Shown here in pieces: positions 50,765 to 60,545 of a stretch of 64,000 nucleotides of DNA. Origin of the DNA: UBA1924 sp963976625 (GTDB lineage Bacteria; Planctomycetota; Phycisphaerae; Phycisphaerales; UBA1924); assembly GCA_963976625.1 (NCBI GenBank), contig CAXBLA010000011.1, positions 38,691-102,690 of the forward strand. Direction: 5' to 3'. Below the pieces are notes generated by a model. That model saw only the letters and a program-made list of their open reading frames with translations, searched no databases and was not told the origin of the DNA. The position numbers and the translations under genes are program-made. The stretch's first letter is position 1. Each line of letters begins with the position of its first letter.

Positions 50765-53752
50765 ATGAGCACGACCACCGCCGATCAATTGCCCGTCGTA
50801 TTGTCTGTTTCATCATCTGTTTCATCGCCCGATCTCGCCCATGAACACACGGTTCATCGCATCGAGATCCACCCCCTCGCCCATGCCGGCGATCCGCGTG
50901 CCCATTCGCTAATTAAGCAGGCTGACGGGGTCGGCATCACGCTCGAAGGGGCGCACTGGTGCCGGGTGTATTTGATCGAAGCCAAGCTCACCGACGCCCA
51001 GCTCGATCAGATCGTCAACGGGTTGCTCGCCAACCCCGTCGTCGAACGAGCCGTGCTCGGAGCCTCCGGGCCTCGCGGCTCGCTCGTCGAGATCCATCCG
51101 CTGCCCGGGGTGATGGCCCCGCCGGCGCAATCGGTGTCCGACGCGATCTTCGCCCTCACCGGCGTTCGCGCGACGGTCTCCACCGGCGATCGCTACGACC
51201 TGATCGGCCTCTCCGAAGCCAAGGCCCAGAACCTGGCCACGCAGCTGCTCGCCAATCCGGTCGTCGCGGGTGTGCACGCGGTGCCGTTTCACCCGGCCCA
51301 GCTCCCCCACGGGCATGCGCACGACTTCAAGCTCGCCCATGTCAACATCCGCTCGCTCGACGACGCGGCCCTTGAAATACTCTCACGCGAGGGTCATTTG
51401 TTCCTCTCGCTCGAAGAGATGCGGGCGATCAAGGATCACTACATCGCACTGGATCGGGAGCCGACGGATATCGAGCTTGAGACGCTCGCCCAGACCTGGT
51501 CCGAACACTGCGTACACAAGACGCTCAAGTCCACGGTCCACTACACCGGCGATCCCACCGCGGATGTCCTGCCGACAACCCGCCCGGGGCACACGCTCCA
51601 CGATGACGGGTCGTACACGATCGATAACCTGCTCAAGTCCACGGTAGCCGCGGCGACCTTCGAGCTCATCGATGAGGGGCTCGATTGGACGCTCTCCGTC
51701 TTTGTGGACAACGCGGGGATTATTCGGTTCGATGACGAGCACGCGGTGTGTATCAAAGTCGAGACGCATAACCATCCTTCGGCCCTCGCCCCCTACGGCG
51801 GCGCCGCGACGGGAATCGGCGGGTGCATCCGGGATATCATCGGCACCGGGCTGGCCGCCAAGCCGATCGCGTCGACGGATGTCTTCTGCGTGGCGCACCC
51901 GGAAATGGACGGGGTGCCCGCGGGGTGCTTGGAACCACGACAGATCTTGACCGAGGTCGTCGGCGGCGTGCGGGACTATGGCAACCGGATGGGGATCCCG
52001 ACGATCAACGGCGCGGTCTCGTTTGATAACCGGTATGTCGGCAACCCGCTGGTGTACTGCGGGTGCATCGGGATCATGCCGATCGATCTGATCAGCGGCG
52101 ACGCGGCCCCGGGCGATCGCATCATCGCGCTGGGTGGCAAGACCGGACGCGACGGCATCCACGGGGCGACCTTTAGCTCCGCGGAGCTGACGGATACACA
52201 CGCCGACGAGTTCTCGCACGCGGTGCAGATCGGCAATGCGATCGAAGAAAAACGCACGCTCGATGCGATCCTCCGGGCGCGTGATTATGACGGCGGGCCC
52301 TTGTATCGCTCGATCACCGACTGCGGGGCGGGCGGGTTCTCAAGCGCGGTCGGCGAGATGGGCGAGCAGGTAGGCGCGAGCGTGAATCTTGAGCAGGCCC
52401 CGCTCAAGTACGCCGGGCTGTCATACACAGAGATCTGGATCTCGGAAGCTCAAGAACGCATGGTGCTGGCGGTGCCTCAGGAGAACATCGCGGCTCTGCA
52501 GCAGATCTGCGACGAAGAGCATGTCGAGCTGGCCGACCTTGGTCATTTCGGGGTCAGCGATCCGGACTCCGGACAGGCCCAGCTGGTGCTCAACTACAAC
52601 GGCACGGTCGTCGGGCAGCTGCCGATGGCGTTTATGCACGACGGCATCCCGACGCCGACACGCAAGGCGGTGTGGACTACACCGGAACGATCGACGGCGA
52701 CACCAAAGAACACCACAATGAAGGATTCGCTGCTCGAACTGCTCGCGCATCCCAATATTGCCAGCAAGCACTGGATCGTGCGTCAGTACGACCACGAGGT
52801 GCAAGGCAATACGGTCATCAAGCCACTGGTTGGGCCGCGTGGGATCGGGCCGGGCGATGCCTCGGTGGTCGAGCCCGTGCCGGGCTCGGGGCAAGGCTTG
52901 AGCGTCGGTTGCGGCTTGGCGACGGGGCTGGCCGACGATCCGTACCTGATGACACTGACCGCCATCGACGAATGCATGCGGAACCTCGTGTGCGTGGGCA
53001 CCGATCCATCGCGCGTGGCGATCCTCGACAACTTCTGCTGGCCATCGTGCAAGAAGGCGGAGAACATGGGCTCGCTCGTTCGCGCGGCCCAGGCGTGTTA
53101 TGACGGGGCCAAGGCGTACAAGACGCCGTTCGTTTCGGGCAAGGACTCGCTCAACAACCAGTTCACCACCGAGGGCGGCGAGACCATCGAGATCCCGGCG
53201 ACGCTGCTGATCACCGGCATGGGCATCGTCAATGAGCTCGACCAGTGCGTCACCTCCGATGCCAAGACAGCGGGCAACGCGTTGGTCTTGGTTGGGCAGC
53301 TACAGGGCAAACTCGGAGGCTCGCACGCCGAGTTGCTCGGGATTGTTGGCACCGGCGAGCTGCCCAAGCTCGATCTGGAGATCGGCCCCAAGACTGCACA
53401 CGCCGTGCACCAGCTGATCAAGCGCGGGCTCGTATTGAGTGCCCACGATGTCTCCGATGGCGGGGTGCTGGTGAGCGTGGCGGAAATGTTGATCGCTGGG
53501 AACTCCAGCGAGCGACCGATCGGCTTTGTTGGCGATGGGCAGATGAACGCCGAGTTCGCGTACGACGAATCGCCCTCGTGCTATGTGCTCGAAGTACGCG
53601 AAGACGACATCGGCAAGCTGGGCGCGATCCTCGGCGAGATCCCGATGCGGAAGCTGGGCACGCTCGATGACTCAGGCACGCTGAGCTGGGACGGGCTGAG
53701 CGCCTCGGTCGAAGAGCTCACCACGGCGTGGCGATCGACTTTGGATTGGTAG
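50765..53752 (+). CDS. purL: Phosphoribosylformylglycinamidine synthase with N-terminal PurS-like repeats
   Basis: A 995-residue protein for step four of purine synthesis (FGAR to FGAM). Residues ~30-110 and ~110-190 each end in LLANPVV and have the PurS fold pattern, so two PurS-like units are fused ahead of PurL. The PurL core begins near 235 with QTWSEHCVHKT, then VKVETHNHPSALAPYGGAAT (ATP site), PGDRIIALGGKTGRDGIHGA and SITDCGAGGFSSAVGE; the second half repeats the fold (GPGDASVVEPVPGSGQGLSV, FVSGKDSLNNQF). There is no glutaminase domain, so PurQ must come from elsewhere. ATG at 50765 is used; GTG 50762 is equivalent. Confidence 0.92.
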   Translation: MSTTTADQLPVVLSVSSSVSSPDLAHEHTVHRIEIHPLAHAGDPRAHSLIKQADGVGITLEGAHWCRVYLIEAKLTDAQLDQIVNGLLANPVVERAVLGASGPRGSLVEIHPLPGVMAPPAQSVSDAIFALTGVRATVSTGDRYDLIGLSEAKAQNLATQLLANPVVAGVHAVPFHPAQLPHGHAHDFKLAHVNIRSLDDAALEILSREGHLFLSLEEMRAIKDHYIALDREPTDIELETLAQTWSEHCVHKTLKSTVHYTGDPTADVLPTTRPGHTLHDDGSYTIDNLLKSTVAAATFELIDEGLDWTLSVFVDNAGIIRFDDEHAVCIKVETHNHPSALAPYGGAATGIGGCIRDIIGTGLAAKPIASTDVFCVAHPEMDGVPAGCLEPRQILTEVVGGVRDYGNRMGIPTINGAVSFDNRYVGNPLVYCGCIGIMPIDLISGDAAPGDRIIALGGKTGRDGIHGATFSSAELTDTHADEFSHAVQIGNAIEEKRTLDAILRARDYDGGPLYRSITDCGAGGFSSAVGEMGEQVGASVNLEQAPLKYAGLSYTEIWISEAQERMVLAVPQENIAALQQICDEEHVELADLGHFGVSDPDSGQAQLVLNYNGTVVGQLPMAFMHDGIPTPTRKAVWTTPERSTATPKNTTMKDSLLELLAHPNIASKHWIVRQYDHEVQGNTVIKPLVGPRGIGPGDASVVEPVPGSGQGLSVGCGLATGLADDPYLMTLTAIDECMRNLVCVGTDPSRVAILDNFCWPSCKKAENMGSLVRAAQACYDGAKAYKTPFVSGKDSLNNQFTTEGGETIEIPATLLITGMGIVNELDQCVTSDAKTAGNALVLVGQLQGKLGGSHAELLGIVGTGELPKLDLEIGPKTAHAVHQLIKRGLVLSAHDVSDGGVLVSVAEMLIAGNSSERPIGFVGDGQMNAEFAYDESPSCYVLEVREDDIGKLGAILGEIPMRKLGTLDDSGTLSWDGLSASVEELTTAWRSTLDW

Positions 53753-53778
53753 CTGGATTGGTAAAGATGGGCTTGTGA

Positions 53779-55758
53779 TCAGGCGGCTTTGCTGCTCGGG
53801 CTGAAGACCTCGTTGAGGCAGCCGTTCACATCGGCGCAGAACTCGTCCTTGTGGATGAACTTAGCGGCCCCGAGTCGGAGCGTCTCGTCCTTCATCGCGT
53901 GGTCCGAGCTTCCGGTGAGCATAAAGAATGGGACATCTCCCAATCCTGGAGTGCCTTGGGCGACGCGGAGCACCTCGTGCCCGTTGCAGCCCGGGAGCAT
54001 GAAGTCGCAGATAATCAGATCCAGCCCGTTGGACTGATCGAACTTGCCGGATTCGAGCATGACGCAGGCTTTGGTGCCGGATTTGACCCACTGGATATCG
54101 ACGGCTTTGTCCCGGCGTTTGATCAGCGAGATGACGAGGGTGGCCGCGAGGGCGTCATCTTCGACGAGCAGAATCCGCCGGCTCGCGTTGGTTGACTTGG
54201 TTGGGATCTGCGGGCTCGGCAGTTCGCTTGAAGCACGCTGAGTCATGGGCTCTGGAAGCGTTTGATCCTGCTCTGCTACATTCTGAGTGGTTTCATATCG
54301 CCCGAAGACCTTGACATTGTTCCGCCCGGCTTCTTTGGCGGCGTAGACGCATTCGTCGGCTTCTTGCACGATCTGATCGCCGCTCGATAAACGTTCGGGC
54401 TTTCCCGCATCAACGGACGATACACCCACACTCACGGTGACCGGGAGGGTATCGGGGACACCATCGAGCATCGAGAGATCGAACGGGGTCGCGGCGATGA
54501 TCGAGCAGACCTGCTCGCCGAGGGCCGCGCATTCATCGAGTGTCGCGTTAGGGACGATGATCGCAAACTCTTCGCCGCCGTAGCGGCAGACGGTGCCCTT
54601 GTCGCCGACGGTATCTGCTGTTCGGCGTGCGAGCTCGACAAGCACCGCATCGCCCGCGGCGTGCCCGTAGGTATCGTTGACATCTTTGAACTTGTCGGCG
54701 TCGAAGAAGAGCACACCAAAGCCGGTGCCGGTGGCCGTGAACTCGTTGTAGGCGAGCTCGAGCACGCCGTCGAATCGTTTGCGGTTAGGCACACGGGTCA
54801 GGCCATCGGTCAGGGCTTCGATCGCGAGCTCTTCGGCTTCGCGTTGGATCGCGACCTGGTGCTCGATGGTCTTGTCCTGCGCCTGGGCCATGAGCTCGTC
54901 CGGCGATGGGAAGCTTCCGATCTCCTGATTGAACATTTTGGCAAGGGTCTTGGATGTCTCGGCGACTTCTCCGATGAGTTGCTCGACATCCGGGGCACGC
55001 TTGGCGTACCAGTCACCCGAGAGTCGTTCGATCTTTCTGATTGCGGATTTGGCGGCGGCGGGGTCCATCGCGTCGCAGAGCATCGCGCCCATCGAGACGG
55101 CCCGCGCAAGTGCCTTGTTCTGTTCGCTCACGCTGTCGAGATTATGGTGGCAGCGGATGGCCTCGCAGATATCACTGGGGAGCTTCCATTTCTCGGCGAG
55201 CCCCGCCCCGACGATGGCGTGATCAAAGCCGAACTCTTGTGATTCGGTGGCGCAGAGTCCCCGGTGCGGGACCCCGTCGATCACCGCGGCATACCGCCCT
55301 TGCATCGCGGCGAACGCGGCGAGCATCCCCATGTCCTGGAAGAGGGCCGCGGTGAATGCTTCTTCTGGATCCACCCCGCCCACATTGCGGGCGATGGTGC
55401 GGGCGCCGGTCGCGCCGATGATCGCCCTTCGCCAGTGCGCTTCGAGATCGAAGCCCTCGCTCACAGACTTGGTGGTCTCGACCAGGCTGAACCCGAGCAC
55501 AAGCGACTTGACCGTGTTGAGCCCAAGATAGCCCATCGCACGATCGATCGAGGCGCACGGCGAGGACAAGCCGTAGAAACTCGAGTTGACGGTCTTGAGC
55601 ACCTTGCCTGCGAGTGCTTGATCCTGCTGAACCAGCCGGGCGATGTCGCCCATCGCGACATCCGGATCGCTGGTCAGTTCCAGCAATTGGATGGCCACGG
55701 CGGGAAGAGAAGGTAGCTTTGTGCAAGAAAGTACGTCGTGTAGTAGATCGTCAGACAT
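53779..55758 (-). CDS. HDOD - GGDEF - receiver signalling protein
   Basis: A 659-residue cytoplasmic protein. Residues ~1-230 are an HDOD domain (LPSLPAVAIQLLELTSDPDV; LARAVSMGAMLCDAMD). Residues ~315-490 are a GGDEF diguanylate cyclase with an active GGEEF at 394-398 (YGGEEF), so it can probably make c-di-GMP. The usual RxxD product-inhibition site five residues before GGEEF is not present. Residues ~527-650 are an intact receiver with LLVEDDALAA, Asp585 in LIICDFMLPG, and Lys in FIHKDEF. HDOD-GGDEF proteins commonly link gene expression and motility or biofilm to c-di-GMP. It is followed by a stem-loop-bearing leader and lies tail to tail with purL. Confidence 0.86.
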   Translation of the reverse strand: MSDDLLHDVLSCTKLPSLPAVAIQLLELTSDPDVAMGDIARLVQQDQALAGKVLKTVNSSFYGLSSPCASIDRAMGYLGLNTVKSLVLGFSLVETTKSVSEGFDLEAHWRRAIIGATGARTIARNVGGVDPEEAFTAALFQDMGMLAAFAAMQGRYAAVIDGVPHRGLCATESQEFGFDHAIVGAGLAEKWKLPSDICEAIRCHHNLDSVSEQNKALARAVSMGAMLCDAMDPAAAKSAIRKIERLSGDWYAKRAPDVEQLIGEVAETSKTLAKMFNQEIGSFPSPDELMAQAQDKTIEHQVAIQREAEELAIEALTDGLTRVPNRKRFDGVLELAYNEFTATGTGFGVLFFDADKFKDVNDTYGHAAGDAVLVELARRTADTVGDKGTVCRYGGEEFAIIVPNATLDECAALGEQVCSIIAATPFDLSMLDGVPDTLPVTVSVGVSSVDAGKPERLSSGDQIVQEADECVYAAKEAGRNNVKVFGRYETTQNVAEQDQTLPEPMTQRASSELPSPQIPTKSTNASRRILLVEDDALAATLVISLIKRRDKAVDIQWVKSGTKACVMLESGKFDQSNGLDLIICDFMLPGCNGHEVLRVAQGTPGLGDVPFFMLTGSSDHAMKDETLRLGAAKFIHKDEFCADVNGCLNEVFSPSSKAA

Positions 55759-55807
55759 TTGTAGTCGTGCTCCGGGCTTTCACCCATTGGCCCCCTCAGG
55801 CAGTTGT

Positions 55808-55854
55808 CCCCACTCACCATGGAGATACCCAGAAGATCGGTATCATGGGTGGGG
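55808..55854 (-). repeat. Long imperfect stem-loop upstream of the HDOD-GGDEF gene
   Basis: CCCCAC, CCAT and GATACC on one side pair in order with GGTATC, ATGG and GTGGGG on the other; TCA and GGA bulge from one arm and the loop is about nine bases. It lies about 50-95 bases upstream of the HDOD-GGDEF ATG, so it would be in its leader. No T-run follows in either direction. It does not match the c-di-GMP-I aptamer core as I know it. Confidence 0.4.
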
Positions 55855-56000
55855 AAAACCACTCAGAGTCTGGAATTCCGGTGTCTTTCAGCCCCATCTC
55901 ACGGGTGATGTTGACCTAAACCCTTGCGTGTCCGAAATATAAGCCCTCTCCGCGATCGCAGAGTTCTTTGGTATCGCTGTTTGTACCCAGTGAGTGGGCG

Positions 56001-57470
<1,470 letters not shown>

Positions 57471-57503
57471 ATAGGTGAGTTTAGCGCGCTCTCGGGCCTC
57501 GGC

Positions 57504-58007
57504 TTAGACAACCAGCCCGGATTGGGCATCGTGGCGGCGCAAGCCGCAGACGCCGATGGCCAATGCGTCGGCGACATCGGCCGGGGTGGGCAGCTCGGGG
57601 AGCCCGAAGAGGGACTGGATGGATTCTTGCATCTGCACCTTGGTCGCCCGCCCCGAGCCCGTGGCGGCTTTCTTGATCTCGGCGGGCTTGAACTCCATGA
57701 TCTCAAGCCCCATGTGCTTGGCAGCCAGCAGGATCACGCCGCGCCCATGGGCCATTTTGACGGCTGTCTCCGGGTGGGCGTAATGCGCAAACAAGCCTTC
57801 GACGGCGATGATCTGGGGCTCGACGCGTTCGATCAGCTCGCGCAGATCACGATCGAGCTCGACGAGCCGATCCGCGACCGGAGGGACGGGCGATTTCGAC
57901 GCGAGCCGAAAGATGCCGGCTTCGACGATTTGCGGACGGATGGCATCTCCCTCGATGCACCCATAGCCGGTGATTCGTAAGCCGGGATCGATGCCGAGGA
58001 CACGCAT
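57504..58007 (-). CDS. ruvC: Crossover junction endodeoxyribonuclease RuvC
   Basis: The 167-residue Holliday junction resolvase. The acidic catalytic residues are Asp7 in GIDPGLRITGYG, Glu in IIAVEGLFAHYAHP and the pair in PADVADALAIG. AHGRGVILLAA and KKAATGSGRATKVQM are typical. It lies between a small membrane protein gene (gap 12 bases) and the NtrC-like gene. ruvA is in view only at the left edge and ruvX at 4208. Confidence 0.95.
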   Translation of the reverse strand: MRVLGIDPGLRITGYGCIEGDAIRPQIVEAGIFRLASKSPVPPVADRLVELDRDLRELIERVEPQIIAVEGLFAHYAHPETAVKMAHGRGVILLAAKHMGLEIMEFKPAEIKKAATGSGRATKVQMQESIQSLFGLPELPTPADVADALAIGVCGLRRHDAQSGLVV

Positions 58008-58019
58008 GAACAGAGTATA

Positions 58020-58343
58020 TCAGAGCCAGCGCCTTTCAAAACGCTTGTAACGCCAAGATTTCTTGTACTTTGGGCGGACGAAGTAGTACAGCCAAAGAAC
58101 AACGATGGATATCAGCCCGATGGCCCAGACACGCACCCCGAAGTTTCCAACGCTGAACAAATACGCGGCACTGAGTACGCCAAAGCACGCGAGTGCAACG
58201 AGCACCAATGAGCACACATCGAGGACTTTGACGACGACACAGAGCACCAGATGGAGGCAGAGCATCGCGGCCGCCATCAAGCCGACTTCCGTCTTGTTGA
58301 TCTCTTTGAGGTTCCCGTCCTGATCTCGGTACTCAGCCTTCAA
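58020..58343 (-). CDS. Small membrane protein of unknown function
   Basis: A ~107-residue protein. The start is uncertain: TTG at 58343 overlaps the ribE stop by 11 bases and gives MKAEYRDQDGNLKEINKTEV; an upstream ATG (58406) would overlap ribE deeply and reads like an out-of-frame shadow. Three hydrophobic segments follow (LMAAAMLCLHLVLCVVVKVL, VLVALACFGVLSAAYLFSVG, VWAIGLISIVVLWLYYFV), then a very basic tail RPKYKKSWRYKRFERRWL. I do not recognise a family. It appears to be part of the ribE-ruvC operon. Confidence 0.5.
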   Translation of the reverse strand: MKAEYRDQDGNLKEINKTEVGLMAAAMLCLHLVLCVVVKVLDVCSLVLVALACFGVLSAAYLFSVGNFGVRVWAIGLISIVVLWLYYFVRPKYKKSWRYKRFERRWL

Positions 58344-58965
58344 TCGACGATCCCATCGCCTGCTGGTAGTGGGCCATGGTGTGGACGATGGTCTTGACCA
58401 TGACATCGGCTTCGATGTTCACCCACTCCCCCGCTGCTCGATCGCCTAGATTCGTCCGCTGGAGGGTCTCGGGGATCAGGGCGACTTCGACCCAGTGATC
58501 GGTTGTATCCAGATCGGCGATGGTCAGGGAGATGCCATCGATGCAGATCGAGCCTTTGGGGATCATGAACCGCATCAGATCGGCGTCGAGCGTGAGGCGG
58601 ACACGGTAGCCTTTCTGATCATTTACGAGCGCGATCTTGGCCGTCCCATCGACATGGCCCTGGACCTGGTGCCCGTCGAGCCCGTCGCCCATGCGGAGGG
58701 GGCGTTCGAGATTGATGCGTTGTCCGGGTTTCCAGCTCCCCAGCGTGGTTTTGGCGAGGGTTTCGGGGATGGCGTCGAAGGTCATGAGCCCGTTGGTTTC
58801 GCTCAGATCGGTCACGAGGGTGAGGCAGCAGCCGTTGTTGGCGACGGAATCGCCAGGCTTGGGCTGGTACTCCCACTCACCCGGGTCGATGACGAGGCGT
58901 AGACCCGATTCGGTCTTGGTGACGGATTCGACGACGCCGACTTGCTGGATAATCCCTGTATACAT
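58333..58965 (-). CDS. ribE: Riboflavin synthase
   Basis: The 210-residue alpha chain dismutates 6,7-dimethyl-8-ribityllumazine to riboflavin. Two lumazine-binding repeats are clear: MYTGIIQQVGVVESV, with GDSVANNGCCLTLV, and QVQGHVDGTAKI, with KGSICIDGISLTIADL. The C-terminal LGDRAAGEWVNIEADVMVKT is family-typical. It is the first gene of a leftward operon and faces the PQQ-propeller gene across 280 bases. Confidence 0.95.
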   Translation of the reverse strand: MYTGIIQQVGVVESVTKTESGLRLVIDPGEWEYQPKPGDSVANNGCCLTLVTDLSETNGLMTFDAIPETLAKTTLGSWKPGQRINLERPLRMGDGLDGHQVQGHVDGTAKIALVNDQKGYRVRLTLDADLMRFMIPKGSICIDGISLTIADLDTTDHWVEVALIPETLQRTNLGDRAAGEWVNIEADVMVKTIVHTMAHYQQAMGSSIEG

Positions 58966-59245
58966 CCCCGAACCGTATGCGATCGGGTGCGAACAGTCGC
59001 GTGCATGGTGTCGCTGGGCTCATTTTCTGCTCATCAACCGGCCCGTCAGCGGGCTCATAATTGGTGGCGAGAAATGGGCCCTGATCGGTGTAGATCGGGG
59101 CTCGGGCGGATATCATGCATCTCCCTGTTTCGTTTGAGGCTGATCCTGATCTGAATAAGATCCTGATCGGGTCTTGCGAATCCACAGAATCGGATCCCCA
59201 GTTTCTCGGGCATCCGTCCATTTGCACCCCATCGGAGAGGCCTCG

Positions 59246-60427
59246 ATGCTCGAGCAATCCATCAATCGCTGTTCTTTGTTCGCACTCCTCGCTGTTGGCT
59301 CGGCCTTCGCGCTCGGCGGGTGCACCAGCACCAGTTCGAGCACGAGTTCGAGCACAAGCGAAGCCTCGACGGGCGGCAACAACGGCGCTCAGATCGTCGT
59401 CGAGAAGAAAGAATGGGCGATCAACCACGACGACTGGGGTCGGATGGGCTACGACTGGAAATGGACCGGGTTCCCCCCGCTCCAGCCCGGAGCCATGATC
59501 AAGCACGCACGCGTCCACGACGATGTGCTGGTCTTCCAGGGCAACGCCAACACACTCTCGGTGCTCGAGACCAAAACGGGCAAGGTCCGCTGGTCGCGTC
59601 AGATCGATCGCCCTTCGACCCGGTTCTTCGAAGCCGTCCGCGAGGGCGGCACGCTGTTCGCATCGTCGGACACCGATCTGTGGGAGATCGACATCAAGAA
59701 CGGGAACACGCTCGATCGGGCGACTCTGGGCACCTTGGCGAACACCTCGCCGTTGATCATGGGCAACATCGCGATCATGGGGACCGCGACGGGCGAGCTC
59801 TTCGGCTGGGAACGGCGGAACGATTTCAAGCTCTGGTCGTACCAGTTTGGTGGGCTGTTCGATGTGGCTCCTGTAGCGATCGACGAAGAGTACTTCGCGG
59901 CCATCTCCAGCAACGGCGAGATCCGTGTGCTCAATGCGGAAACCGCCAAGTCCAAGATGAGCGTCCAGATCGCCGGGGGCACCGGGGCCGAGATGCTCAC
60001 CGATCAGATCGGGCTCTATGTGGTCTCCGATGACCAATCGATCTACGCGTTTGATGTCGAGGACGGCTTCCGCTACTGGCGCAAGCGTTCGAGCGCCCCG
60101 GTGACCATCCAGCACACGCTCTACGACAATGTCGTTTTCGCAACCACGCTCGACACCGGGCTCTCCGCGATGGACGCCGTGACGGGCGAGGTGCTCTGGG
60201 CCAACGAGGAAGTCCACGGCTGGGCGATCACGGTGCTCGATGCATCGGAACTCGTGGTGTGGTCGGGCAAGGAGCTCTTCCTGATTGATAAGGATCGCGG
60301 CGATATCGTTGAGCGGATGCCGCTGAGCAATCAAGACATCGCGGGCATCCGGACCAGCTCGATCGACAACGGCGACCTGTATGTCGTCACGCTCGAGGGC
60401 ACCGTCGCCAAGATGAGCCTGAAGTAA
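59246..60427 (+). CDS. PQQ-like beta-propeller lipoprotein
   Basis: A 393-residue lipoprotein. The ATG of MLEQSINRCSLFALLAVGSA follows GGAGAGG; the lipobox ends LGGC near residue 26, so the mature protein is lipid-anchored and starts with a Ser/Thr-rich spacer (TSTSSSTSSSTSEA). The rest is a WD/PQQ-type propeller with repeats such as VLETKTGKVRWSRQI, LWEIDIKNGNTLDRATL, LFGWERRNDFKLWSYQF, IYAFDVEDGFRYWRKR and LSAMDAVTGEVLWANEE. It resembles BamB of the outer-membrane assembly machine, but it could also be another propeller. No bam genes are nearby. Confidence 0.8.
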   Translation: MLEQSINRCSLFALLAVGSAFALGGCTSTSSSTSSSTSEASTGGNNGAQIVVEKKEWAINHDDWGRMGYDWKWTGFPPLQPGAMIKHARVHDDVLVFQGNANTLSVLETKTGKVRWSRQIDRPSTRFFEAVREGGTLFASSDTDLWEIDIKNGNTLDRATLGTLANTSPLIMGNIAIMGTATGELFGWERRNDFKLWSYQFGGLFDVAPVAIDEEYFAAISSNGEIRVLNAETAKSKMSVQIAGGTGAEMLTDQIGLYVVSDDQSIYAFDVEDGFRYWRKRSSAPVTIQHTLYDNVVFATTLDTGLSAMDAVTGEVLWANEEVHGWAITVLDASELVVWSGKELFLIDKDRGDIVERMPLSNQDIAGIRTSSIDNGDLYVVTLEGTVAKMSLK

Positions 60428-60545
60428 ACCAGACCAATACACCCGGTCGGCGGAATGGCGTCGGCTGATTTTTCACCACATTTCAATGCGGCCTCGGGTC
60501 AAAGCGGCCTCGGGGTCAACCCAAGAGCCAACGAAGGGCCAACCC

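Noticed and set aside
55759..56000. Possible c-di-GMP riboswitch upstream of the HDOD-GGDEF gene
   Set aside because: I looked for the conserved GEMM core but did not see it; only a long bulged stem-loop is present.
58877..60442. 521-codon leftward open frame opposite the PQQ-propeller gene
   Set aside because: The propeller gene has a signal peptide, lipobox and repeats. The antisense frame has none.
60489..60522. Direct repeat GCGGCCTCGGG-TCAA before purH
   Set aside because: Two short imperfect copies only; not enough for a regulatory claim.
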